From: an uncultured Thiotrichaceae bacterium
Lineage (GTDB): Bacteria; Pseudomonadota; Gammaproteobacteria; Thiotrichales; Thiotrichaceae
Reading direction: 5' to 3'
Length of the DNA: 13,209 nt
Assembly (NCBI GenBank): GCA_902727945.1
Contig: CACVAV010000393.1
Location: 1 to 13,209 of the forward strand
Shown: one piece after another, positions 6,334-12,826 of the stretch
Numbering within the stretch: position 1 is the first letter of the stretch
Layout: each line of letters begins with the position of its first letter
Notes under the pieces: model-generated
Told to the model about the DNA's origin: nothing
The model's database searches: none
The model's input: only the letters and a program-made list of their open reading frames with translations
Position numbers and translations under genes: made by a program

Positions 6334-7563
6334 ATGAAAAAAAGTTTACGTCGTACACTGGATAAACTTGAGCCAACGTTCTCAAGTGGTGGTAAATACG
6401 AAAAATTTTACAGTCTGTATGAAATGGTGGATACGCTGTTATTCAGTCCGCCAAACCGCACATCAGCTGCGCCTCATGTGCGTGATGCACTGGATCTGAA
6501 ACGTGTGATGGGTTATGTGTGGATGGCCACCTTCCCGATCATGTTTATGGCTTGTTACAACACGGGTTATCAGGCCAATACTGCGATGGCCTCAATGGGT
6601 ATTGCTGAGCTGGATACCTGGCGTGGCACTGTGATGAATCTGATCGGTTACAGTCCGGACAGTTTCTTTTCCAATTTCTTCCACGGCCTGATGTACTTTG
6701 TGCCCATTTATATGGTCACATTTATTGCCGGTGGTATTGCTGAGGTTGTTTTCTCAATGGTGCGTGGGCATGAGGTGAACGAAGGTTTCTTTGTTACTTC
6801 CATTCTTTATACGCTGACGCTGCCACCAACAACACCTTTGTGGATGGTTGTTCTGGGGATTTGGTTCGGTATTATTCTGGGCAAAGAGGTGTTCGGAGGC
6901 ACAGGTAAAAATTTCGTGAACCCTGCGTTGGCCGGACGCGCATTTCTTTATTTTGCCTACCCTGCTTATATGTCAGGTGATGCGGTTTGGGTTGCAGTCG
7001 ATGGTTATACCGGTGCAACAGCACTGTCCAGTGCGGCAGCAGATGGTTTAGCAGGTATTGCTGCCAGCGGTATAACCTGGTGGGATTCGTTCCTCGGTTT
7101 TGTGCCCGGCTCTATTGGTGAGACATCAACACTGGCTATTCTGCTCGGTGGTAGCTTCCTGCTGTTTGCCAAAATTGCTAATTGGCGCATTGTTGCCGGT
7201 GTGATGATCGGTATGGTGGGAATGTCGCTGGTATTCAATATGGTTGGGTTGTTTGGTGATACCGGCCCGATGCTTGATATGCCTTGGTACTGGCATTTAA
7301 CACTGGGTGGTTTTGCATTTGGCATGATGTTTATGGCGACCGATCCGGTTACTGCAGCGCATACCAATCTGGGACGCTGGTATTTCGGTATTCTGGTGGG
7401 TGTGATGACGGTAATGATCCGGGTTATTAATCCGGCTTTCCCTGAAGGTATTATGCTGGCTATTTTGTTTGCCAACATCTTCTCGCCATTAATTGATCAC
7501 TTTGTGGTTCAGTCAAACATCAAGCGCAGAAAACAGCGCACTGTCATGGGGGTCGTATCATGA
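6334..7563 (+). CDS. nqrB: Na+-translocating NADH:quinone reductase subunit B
   Basis: A 409-aa multi-spanning membrane subunit (about ten hydrophobic segments), starting MKKSLRRTLDKLEP. An in-frame ATG at 6301 would add 11 residues inside nqrA. I prefer 6334 because AGGGAGAG (6321-6328) gives it an SD and the N-terminus matches the family. DGYTGATALS contains Thr229, equivalent to the Vibrio Thr236 that carries FMN by a phosphoester bond. NqrB also binds riboflavin and takes part in Na+ passage and quinone reduction. GKEVFGGTGKNFVNPALAGR (near 187-206) is strongly family-typical. Its stop overlaps the nqrC start by 4 nt. Confidence 0.96.
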   Translation: MKKSLRRTLDKLEPTFSSGGKYEKFYSLYEMVDTLLFSPPNRTSAAPHVRDALDLKRVMGYVWMATFPIMFMACYNTGYQANTAMASMGIAELDTWRGTVMNLIGYSPDSFFSNFFHGLMYFVPIYMVTFIAGGIAEVVFSMVRGHEVNEGFFVTSILYTLTLPPTTPLWMVVLGIWFGIILGKEVFGGTGKNFVNPALAGRAFLYFAYPAYMSGDAVWVAVDGYTGATALSSAAADGLAGIAASGITWWDSFLGFVPGSIGETSTLAILLGGSFLLFAKIANWRIVAGVMIGMVGMSLVFNMVGLFGDTGPMLDMPWYWHLTLGGFAFGMMFMATDPVTAAHTNLGRWYFGILVGVMTVMIRVINPAFPEGIMLAILFANIFSPLIDHFVVQSNIKRRKQRTVMGVVS

Positions 7564-8345
7564 TTCGTCGTTTTCTTGATATGCCAAATGACAGTACGCA
7601 AAAGACGATTTTTGTGGCTGCTGTATTGTGTTTGGTGTGTTCCGTATTGGTATCAGGTGCGGCTGTCGCCCTGAAGCCGATTCAGAACGCTAACAAGGCG
7701 CTGGATAAAAAACGTAATATTCTGCAAATTGCCGGCCTGGTTCAGGAAGGCAAAACTGTTGATGAAATGTTTTCGCAGGTTGAGCCTAAGGTGGTTGACC
7801 TGGCCACCGGCGAGTATGTGACTGATATTGACGCGGCTACTTACGATGCACGTGCTGCTGCGGTTGATCCGAAGCAAAATGTGGTGCTGACTAAAGAGCA
7901 GGATATTGCCTCTATTAAGCGTCGTTCAAAATATGCCACGGTTTATCTGGCGCGTGATGCAGCCGGGAAAGTGAGTAAAATCATTTTGCCGGTGAGTGGC
8001 TACGGGCTGTGGTCTACTTTGCACGGTTTTATGGCTTTAGCTGAGGATGCCTCTACCATTACTGGTTTTGGGTTTTATGAGCATGCTGAAACACCTGGTT
8101 TGGGTGGTGAAGTGGATAATCCCGCTTGGAAGGCGCAGTGGTCAGGCAAGCAATTATTTGATGAGCAGGGCAATATTGCGGTGGATATTGTGAAAAGTGC
8201 GGCACCGGATAGTCCCTATCAAATTGATGCGCTGTCCGGTGCGACGCTGACCGGTAATGGTGTTGAGAATCTGGTGCATTTCTGGGCGGGAGAAGATGGT
8301 TTTGGTCCCTATTTGCAGAAAGCACGTAGTGGAGGTGAGTTATGA
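7560..8345 (+). CDS. nqrC: Na+-translocating NADH:quinone reductase subunit C
   Basis: A 261-aa subunit with one N-terminal membrane helix (about 17-40) and a periplasmic FMN-binding domain. ALSGATLTGNGVENLVHFW near the C-terminus contains Thr229, equivalent to Vibrio Thr225, the covalent FMN site. HGFMALAEDASTITGFGFYE and ETPGLGGEV (near 155-185) are conserved FMN_bind features. It sits between nqrB and nqrD with ATGA overlaps on both sides, indicating tight translational coupling. FMN must be attached by an ApbE flavin transferase, and no apbE gene is seen in this window. FMN transfers electrons from the NqrD/E iron centre onward to NqrB. Confidence 0.96.
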   Translation: MIRRFLDMPNDSTQKTIFVAAVLCLVCSVLVSGAAVALKPIQNANKALDKKRNILQIAGLVQEGKTVDEMFSQVEPKVVDLATGEYVTDIDAATYDARAAAVDPKQNVVLTKEQDIASIKRRSKYATVYLARDAAGKVSKIILPVSGYGLWSTLHGFMALAEDASTITGFGFYEHAETPGLGGEVDNPAWKAQWSGKQLFDEQGNIAVDIVKSAAPDSPYQIDALSGATLTGNGVENLVHFWAGEDGFGPYLQKARSGGEL

Positions 8346-9001
8346 GTGAAACACGTAAGGTATTAGTTGACCCACTGGTCGATAACAACCCGATTACACT
8401 ACAGATTCTGGGTATTTGTTCGGCGCTGGCAGTGACCAGTTCGTTGAAAAATTCGTTGTTAATGGCAATAGCTTTGACGGCGGTATTGGCTTTTTCTAAT
8501 GCATCCATCAGTGCGATCCGAAATCATATTCCCAGTAATATTCGTATTATTGTGCAGATGACCATCATTGCTTCATTGGTTATTGTGGTGGATCAGATCA
8601 TGCGGGCTTACGCTTATGATACTGCCAAGCAGTTGTCAGTTTTTGTTGGTCTCATTATTACTAACTGTATTGTGATGGGGCGTGCTGAAGCTTACGCTAT
8701 GAAAAATGGTGTTGGCATGAGCTTCATGGATGGCATTGGTAATGGCTTGGGATATAGCTTGTTATTGATTGTCGTGGCGTTCTTCCGTGAATTATTTGGT
8801 TCCGGCACATTGTTTGGTTTTGAAATTCTTAAGCTGACTAAAAACGGGGGCTGGTATGAGCCAAATGGGTTGATGCTGTTGCCACCAAGTGCTTTCTTTA
8901 TTATTGGTTTGATTATCTGGGCAATACGTACCTGGAAACCTGAGCAGGTTGAACAACCTGATTTTAAAATTCATGAACAACACGCCTTGGGCGATCGCTA
9001 A
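8342..9001 (+). CDS. nqrD: Na+-translocating NADH:quinone reductase subunit D
   Basis: A 219-aa six-helix membrane protein of the NqrDE/RnfAE family. Cys26 (in LGICSALAV) and Cys109 (in ITNCIVMGRAEA) match the two cysteines that, together with two from NqrE, hold the iron centre in the middle of the membrane. GNGLGYSLLLIVVAFFRELFG is the family signature that separates NqrD from NqrE. A strong SD (GGAGGTGA, overlapping the end of nqrC) precedes the ATG. The RnfE paralogue is excluded by context: the six-gene order is that of nqr, not rnf. Confidence 0.96.
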   Translation: MSETRKVLVDPLVDNNPITLQILGICSALAVTSSLKNSLLMAIALTAVLAFSNASISAIRNHIPSNIRIIVQMTIIASLVIVVDQIMRAYAYDTAKQLSVFVGLIITNCIVMGRAEAYAMKNGVGMSFMDGIGNGLGYSLLLIVVAFFRELFGSGTLFGFEILKLTKNGGWYEPNGLMLLPPSAFFIIGLIIWAIRTWKPEQVEQPDFKIHEQHALGDR

Positions 9002-9015
9002 CAGGAGATAATGAC

Positions 9016-9612
9016 ATGGAAGCGATGCTAAGCTTATTTTTTAAGGCGGTGTTCGTTGAGAACATGGCACTTACCTTTTTCCTCGGGATGTGTACGTTTA
9101 TTGCTATCTCGAAGAAAATCAGCACAGCTATTGGTTTAGGTGTGGCGGTTATGGTGGTACAGATGATTACTGTGCCTGCTAATAACCTGATTTTGAATAT
9201 GTTTCTGAAAGAAAATGTACTGTTGGCGGGTGTGGATCTGCGCTTTTTGGGCCTGATCAGTTATATTGGTGTTATTGCCGCAATGGTACAGATCCTGGAG
9301 ATGGTACTGGACAAGTTTTTCCCGGCCCTCTACAACGCACTGGGTGTTTTTCTGCCGTTAATTACTGTTAACTGTGCCATTTTAGGTGGCTCATTGTTTA
9401 TGGTGGAGCGTGACTATACCTTTAGTGAAAGTGTTGTTTATGGGGTTGGTAGTGGCTTTGGCTGGGCGTTAGCGATTGTGGCGTTAGCCGGTGTACGTGA
9501 GAAACTAAAGTATAGCGATGTCCCCGCAGGTCTTCAGGGGCTGGGCATTATCTTTATTACGGTCGGTCTGATGTCGCTTGGCTTCATGGCTTTTTCCGGC
9601 ATTCAGTTATAA
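9016..9612 (+). CDS. nqrE: Na+-translocating NADH:quinone reductase subunit E
   Basis: A 198-aa six-helix membrane protein, the same length as Vibrio NqrE and inverted in topology relative to NqrD. Cys26 (in FFLGMCTF) and Cys120 (in TVNCAILGGS) are at the exact positions of the Vibrio iron-binding cysteines. SGFGWALAIVALAGVREKL is the family signature. The SD AGGAG (9002-9007 region) fits the ATG at 9016; another ATG at 9011 is out of frame. It lies 14 nt after nqrD and 15 nt before nqrF. Confidence 0.96.
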   Translation: MEAMLSLFFKAVFVENMALTFFLGMCTFIAISKKISTAIGLGVAVMVVQMITVPANNLILNMFLKENVLLAGVDLRFLGLISYIGVIAAMVQILEMVLDKFFPALYNALGVFLPLITVNCAILGGSLFMVERDYTFSESVVYGVGSGFGWALAIVALAGVREKLKYSDVPAGLQGLGIIFITVGLMSLGFMAFSGIQL

Positions 9613-9627
9613 GGTGGGAGGTGTAAC

Positions 9628-10848
9628 ATGACAACTGTGGTATTAGGCGTATTGTTATTTACGCTCATTGTTCTGGCTTTGGTGGGAATTATTTTATTTG
9701 CCCGCTCAAAGTTAGTAGCGACCGGTAACATAAATATCCTCATCAATGGCACGGACAATATTGAGGTGGCACCGGGTGGCAAGTTGCTGTCGGCGCTGGC
9801 GGATAAAGGTCTGTTTGTATCTTCTGCCTGTGGTGGTGGTGGTACTTGTGCTCAATGTAAAGTCAAAGTGCTTGAAGGTGGTGGTACCTTGCTGCCGACG
9901 GAAGAGGGCAGTATTAATCGTCGTGAGGCTGCTGGTGGTGAACGCCTGGCTTGTCAGGTGGCGGTTAAACAGGACATGAAAATTGAAGTTCCTGAAGAAG
10001 TGTTTGGTGTTAAAAAGTGGGAATGCGTTGTGCGCTCTAATGACAACGTAGCTACTTTCATCAAGGAACTGGTGCTGGAATTGCCTGAGGGTGAAAAAAT
10101 TGACTTCCGTGCCGGTGGTTATATCCAGATTGAATGTCCGGCTTATGATCTGAAGTATGCTGAGTTCGATATTCCTGATGAGTACCGTAGCGATTGGGAT
10201 CAATACAATATGTGGGATATTGAATCTCATGTTGGTGAACCCGTGATTCGTGCCTACTCGATGGCCAGTTATCCGGAAGAAGACGATATCATCATGCTAA
10301 ATGTGCGTATTGCTTCGCCTCCGCCGGGCACTGATTTGCCTGCTGGTGAAATGTCCTCTTATATCTTCAATCTGAAAGAAGGTGATAAAGTGACTATTTC
10401 AGGGCCGTTTGGTGAGTTCTTTGCCCGCGAAACTGACAATGAAATGGTATTTGTCGGTGGTGGTGCTGGTATGGCACCGATGCGTTCGCATATCTATGAC
10501 CAGTTACGTCGTCTGAAAAATCAGGATCGCAAAATGTCATTCTGGTACGGTGCGCGTAGTTTGCGTGAAGCTTTTTATGTTGACGAGTTTGATCAGCTGG
10601 CCGCAGAAAACCCTAACTTTGAATGGCACATGGGACTATCTGAGCCGATGCCTGAGGATAATTGGGAAGGTCATACAGGGTTTATCCACAATGTATTGTT
10701 GGAGAACTACCTGCAGAACCACCCGGCACCAGAAGAGTGTGAGTACTATCTATGCGGGCCGCCTATCATGAACTCATCTATGATCCAGATGTTGATTGAC
10801 ATAGGCGTCGAGCCTGAAAACATTATGTTGGATGATTTCGGCGGATAA
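9628..10848 (+). CDS. nqrF: Na+-translocating NADH:quinone reductase subunit F (NADH dehydrogenase subunit)
   Basis: A 406-aa protein with one N-terminal membrane helix (about 4-25), a plant-type 2Fe-2S ferredoxin domain and a ferredoxin-NADP reductase-like FAD/NADH domain. Cluster cysteines are Cys68, Cys74, Cys77 and Cys109. RAYSMASYP begins at Arg208 (FAD binding). GGGAGMAP (277-284) is the NAD-binding glycine loop. CGPPIMNSSM and the terminal DDFGG are conserved at the C-terminus. It takes hydride from NADH and passes electrons through FAD and 2Fe-2S to the NqrD/E iron site. The SD GGGAGGTG (9615-9622) is strong. The gene normally precedes apbE, but here it is followed by a small intergenic region with a minus-strand sRNA candidate. 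Confidence 0.97.
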   Translation: MTTVVLGVLLFTLIVLALVGIILFARSKLVATGNINILINGTDNIEVAPGGKLLSALADKGLFVSSACGGGGTCAQCKVKVLEGGGTLLPTEEGSINRREAAGGERLACQVAVKQDMKIEVPEEVFGVKKWECVVRSNDNVATFIKELVLELPEGEKIDFRAGGYIQIECPAYDLKYAEFDIPDEYRSDWDQYNMWDIESHVGEPVIRAYSMASYPEEDDIIMLNVRIASPPPGTDLPAGEMSSYIFNLKEGDKVTISGPFGEFFARETDNEMVFVGGGAGMAPMRSHIYDQLRRLKNQDRKMSFWYGARSLREAFYVDEFDQLAAENPNFEWHMGLSEPMPEDNWEGHTGFIHNVLLENYLQNHPAPEECEYYLCGPPIMNSSMIQMLIDIGVEPENIMLDDFGG

Positions 10849-10868
10849 ACGCTATAATTGCACAGACG

Positions 10869-10893
10869 AAAAAAAGGGGTGCTAATGCACCCC
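10869..10893 (-). terminator. Intrinsic terminator of the minus-strand sRNA candidate
   Basis: Read on the minus strand: GGGGTGC (10893-10887), loop ATTA, GCACCCC (10882-10876), then seven T (10875-10869). This is a textbook Rho-independent terminator. On the plus strand the stem is followed by AAAACC, so it is not a canonical terminator for nqrF. Confidence 0.75.
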
Positions 10894-10932
10894 AAAACCG
10901 CTAGGAGGAGATCAGGCCTAAACCTGATCGAC
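10869..10932 (-). ncRNA. Candidate anti-Shine-Dalgarno small RNA, antisense in the nqrF-nqrM gap
   Basis: On the minus strand a compact transcription unit is visible: promoter (10965-10937), predicted 5' end near 10932 and terminator ending near 10869, about 64 nt. The RNA would start with hairpin GAUCAGG (10929-10923), loop UUUAGG, CCUGAUC (10916-10910). An unpaired linker UCCUCCUAGCGGUUUU (10909-10894) follows, then the terminator hairpin and U7. UCCUCC is complementary to Shine-Dalgarno sequences, which suggests a trans-acting repressor of translation initiation. I infer Hfq binding from the U-rich 3' tail. The layout recalls two-hairpin sRNAs with CU-rich anti-SD stretches, such as the neisserial sibling sRNAs and alphaproteobacterial CcsR/cuckoo RNAs. 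I see no sequence homology that proves membership. It is also antisense to any nqrF-nqrM read-through mRNA. The exact 5' end is uncertain. Confidence 0.6.
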
Positions 10933-10936
10933 AATG

Positions 10937-10965
10937 AGTATATGTTTGTTGCACCGCACAATCAA
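10937..10965 (-). promoter_or_regulatory. Sigma70-like promoter of the sRNA candidate
   Basis: On the minus strand, TTGATT (10965-10960, four of six consensus), a 17-nt spacer and TATACT (10942-10937, five of six). Placement fits a transcript beginning just before the 5' hairpin and ending at the terminator at 10869. There is no open reading frame of any length in that unit. Confidence 0.55.
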
Positions 10966-10972
10966 GTATCTT

Positions 10973-11000
10973 TTGTATACAATTACATTTTATTAATTGT
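10973..11000. repeat. Overlapping inverted repeats upstream of nqrM and the sRNA promoter
   Basis: TTGTATACAA (10973-10982) is a perfect 10-bp palindrome. ACAATTA (10979-10985) and TAATTGT (10994-11000) form a second 7-bp inverted repeat with an 8-bp spacer. The first is centred about 45 bp upstream of the predicted sRNA start, a common activator position. The second ends at the nqrM SD. They may be operators; no regulator is known. Confidence 0.4.
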
Positions 11001-11012
11001 GACGAGGTGTTT

Positions 11013-11249
11013 ATGCAGATCTTTTTGCTAACATTTATTATTTTCGGGCTAGCCATGTTTGGTCTGGCAATTGGCTGGTTGTTTAATGAAAAAGTCCTGA
11101 AGGGAAGTTGTGGCGGCGTTTCGTCCTTGCCCGGGATGGAAAATCACAAGTGCTCCTGCTCTAATCCTTGTGAAAAGCGCAAGGCGCAGATGTTGAAATC
11201 TGCTGAAAGTTCGGAAAAAAAAGAACAAGTAATAGAATTTAGGGTATAA
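11013..11249 (+). CDS. nqrM: Na+-NQR maturation protein NqrM (DUF539)
   Basis: A 78-aa protein: one N-terminal membrane helix (about 3-23), then a cysteine-rich tail with KGSCGG (Cys33), CSC (47-49) and NPC (Cys53). NqrM is needed for assembly of active Na+-NQR, probably by delivering iron to the NqrD/E cysteine site. From memory, Cys33 is the essential residue in studied homologues. I chose ATG at 11013 over the in-frame GTG at 11007 because GACGAGG (11001-11007) is then spaced correctly as SD and the key cysteine falls at position 33. Usually nqrM follows apbE; here it follows nqrF directly, across a gap of 164 bp. Confidence 0.92.
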   Translation: MQIFLLTFIIFGLAMFGLAIGWLFNEKVLKGSCGGVSSLPGMENHKCSCSNPCEKRKAQMLKSAESSEKKEQVIEFRV

Positions 11250-11295
11250 GGTTAAAGTATAAACAACTTTCTTAAATTACCGGGAGATGAGATCC

Positions 11296-11712
11296 ATGCC
11301 TGTATCGCCGCTGCAAGTTCGTAACTATATGTCCACCCGTTTTGCCACTTTATCTGAGAGGCAGGACATTAGTGAAGCTATCACGTTATTTACTGAGCGT
11401 GATTTATTCGGAGCTGCTGTTCTGGATAATTTAGGCAATATGGTTGGCGTTCTTTCCGTTACTGATTGTATCGGAGAGGCTATCCGGGAAGGCTTTGATG
11501 CCGGTTCGCACCGTAAAGTGTCTGCATTGATGTCCAAAGATGTGCGAACAGTCGATGCCGATGACAATATTCTGGACGTCGCCAAGTTGTTTATGGAAGG
11601 TTATTACAGGCGTTATCCGGTGATGGAAGATAATCGTGTTGTCGGTGTGATTACCCGTTTGGAAGTACTTAAAGGTATTTCTAAGATCGGTCGTGCCGGC
11701 GTGGCTATTTAA
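11296..11712 (+). CDS. Protein with tandem CBS domains
   Basis: A 138-aa protein made of two CBS units (about residues 5-62 and 75-132). Each has the usual pattern: RNYMSTRFATLSERQDISEA and VLDNLGNMVGVLSVTD in the first, ALMSKDVRTVDADDNILDVA and PVMEDNRVVGVITRLEVL in the second. A CBS pair typically binds adenine nucleotides (AMP, ATP, NAD-related or SAM) and regulates a partner, so this stand-alone protein is likely a cytoplasmic nucleotide sensor. ATG at 11287 is also possible, but CGGGAG abuts it; 11296 has proper spacing (9 nt). It starts 46 nt after nqrM with no terminator seen, so co-transcription with the nqr genes is possible. Confidence 0.82.
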   Translation: MPVSPLQVRNYMSTRFATLSERQDISEAITLFTERDLFGAAVLDNLGNMVGVLSVTDCIGEAIREGFDAGSHRKVSALMSKDVRTVDADDNILDVAKLFMEGYYRRYPVMEDNRVVGVITRLEVLKGISKIGRAGVAI

Positions 11713-11767
11713 TCGTCCCGATATAAGCTATCTGATCTGTCTCTTATCTTGATGTGGTATTTTTCTC

Positions 11768-12577
11768 ATGCCTGAGCTACCTGAGGTTGAAACAACCCGC
11801 AAAGGTATTGCGCCACACGTGTGTGGGAATGTAATCAGCGAAATTGTTGTCCGCCAGCCAAAATTGCGCTGGCCGGTTCCTGACCAGCTTCAACAGTTAG
11901 TGGATGCTGCAGTTACAGACGTAGCGCGCAGAGGAAAATACCTGTTGCTAGAGACGATCAATGGTACGTGCCTGATTCATCTGGGGATGTCTGGCAGCTT
12001 GCGCATTACTAATCGTTTGACCCCTCCTGAAAAACATGATCATGTCGATATTATTTTCACCAACGAGGTTGTCTTACGCCTGCGTGATCCACGACGTTTT
12101 GGTGCAGTACTATGGGCGGGCTGTGGTGAGCTTCACCCCTTATTGATTAAACTTGGCCCTGAGCCGTTAACGGCTGAGTTCAGTGGTGAGTATTTATTTA
12201 AAAAATCCCGCAATCGCCGTATTAATGTGAAAGCTTTTATCATGGACTCTCACATGGTGGTGGGTGTTGGTAATATTTATGCGAATGAAGCGCTGTTTGC
12301 TGCCGGGATTGATCCCCGGAAAGCAGCAGGTGAGATTTCCGCAAAGTGTTATGTGTTGTTGGTAGCTGAGATTAAGAAAGTATTGCAGCAGGCTATCGAA
12401 CAGGGTGGAACAACCCTGCGTGATTTTGTCAGAGAGGATGGCCGGACAGGTTATTTCCAGGTTGCACTCAAAGTCTACGGACGTAGCGGTGAAACTTGTG
12501 TGGCTTGTGGCACGATGCTTCAACAGATCAAGCAGGCACAACGCTCCAGTTGGTTTTGTTCCGTCTGCCAGCAGTAA
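11768..12577 (+). CDS. mutM: Formamidopyrimidine-DNA glycosylase (bifunctional AP lyase)
   Basis: A 269-aa protein, the usual length. It starts PELPEVETT after the Met, so Pro2 is the catalytic nucleophile and Glu3 the acid. Lys57, Met74, Arg109 and Phe111 occupy the E. coli positions for catalysis and base-pair intercalation. VVGVGNIYANEALF is the H2TH-domain signature. A zinc finger closes the protein: Cys244, Cys247, Cys264, Cys267, with Arg259 contacting the phosphate. It excises 8-oxoguanine and Fapy lesions opposite C and nicks the AP site. No good SD is present before ATG. A possible weak promoter (TTGGAA at 11659, TAAGAT at 11682) lies inside the CBS gene. Convergent with the small minus-strand gene 21 bp downstream. 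Confidence 0.97.
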   Translation: MPELPEVETTRKGIAPHVCGNVISEIVVRQPKLRWPVPDQLQQLVDAAVTDVARRGKYLLLETINGTCLIHLGMSGSLRITNRLTPPEKHDHVDIIFTNEVVLRLRDPRRFGAVLWAGCGELHPLLIKLGPEPLTAEFSGEYLFKKSRNRRINVKAFIMDSHMVVGVGNIYANEALFAAGIDPRKAAGEISAKCYVLLVAEIKKVLQQAIEQGGTTLRDFVREDGRTGYFQVALKVYGRSGETCVACGTMLQQIKQAQRSSWFCSVCQQ

Positions 12578-12598
12578 TCCGAAGGGTTGATTGCCGTG

Positions 12599-12775
12599 TT
12601 AGTGGCGCTGGCCCGGCTCGGTTTTTTCGATGACACCACACAGCATCAGTTCACGAAGAATCTGACGCTTAACACCGCGTTGAATACCTGCATTTATGCC
12701 TACTTTGTAGAATGCATAACAAGGTACGCTGACAATTACCAGAATGATCATAAATTGAAAAAATGTTTCTAACAT
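12599..12775 (-). CDS. Small hypothetical membrane protein (58 aa)
   Basis: Minus-strand frame from ATG at 12775 to TAA at 12601-12599. The protein starts MLETFFQFMIILVIVSVPCY and has one hydrophobic segment (about 5-25). A basic, amphipathic stretch, GIQRGVKRQILRELML, follows (residues 30-45), with a polar end KTEPGQRH. SD AAAGGG lies 6 nt upstream of the ATG, good support for translation. It is convergent with mutM and divergent from dusA. No family recognised. It may be a small inner-membrane protein with a cytoplasmic amphipathic tail. The downstream T6 on the plus strand is simply its Lys-Lys codons. Confidence 0.6.
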   Translation of the reverse strand: MLETFFQFMIILVIVSVPCYAFYKVGINAGIQRGVKRQILRELMLCGVIEKTEPGQRH

Positions 12776-12826
12776 GATGTGCCCTTTGAATATTTTACTA
12801 TTACTGCCCTATCGGCTTAGATTAAC

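Noticed and set aside
10853..10858. Perfect TATAAT on the plus strand just after nqrF
   Set aside because: No acceptable -35 at 16-18 nt upstream; probably chance, though it could be tested for nqrM expression.
10934..10996. 20-codon plus-strand ORF in the nqrF-nqrM gap, preceded by AGGAGG
   Set aside because: The SD-like AGGAGGAG is too far upstream (over 20 nt) and is the complement of the sRNA linker; no family features.
12593..12627. Weak GCCG/CGGC stem followed by six T downstream of mutM
   Set aside because: Loop of 17 nt with only a 4-bp stem, and it is coding for the minus-strand small protein; not a convincing terminator.
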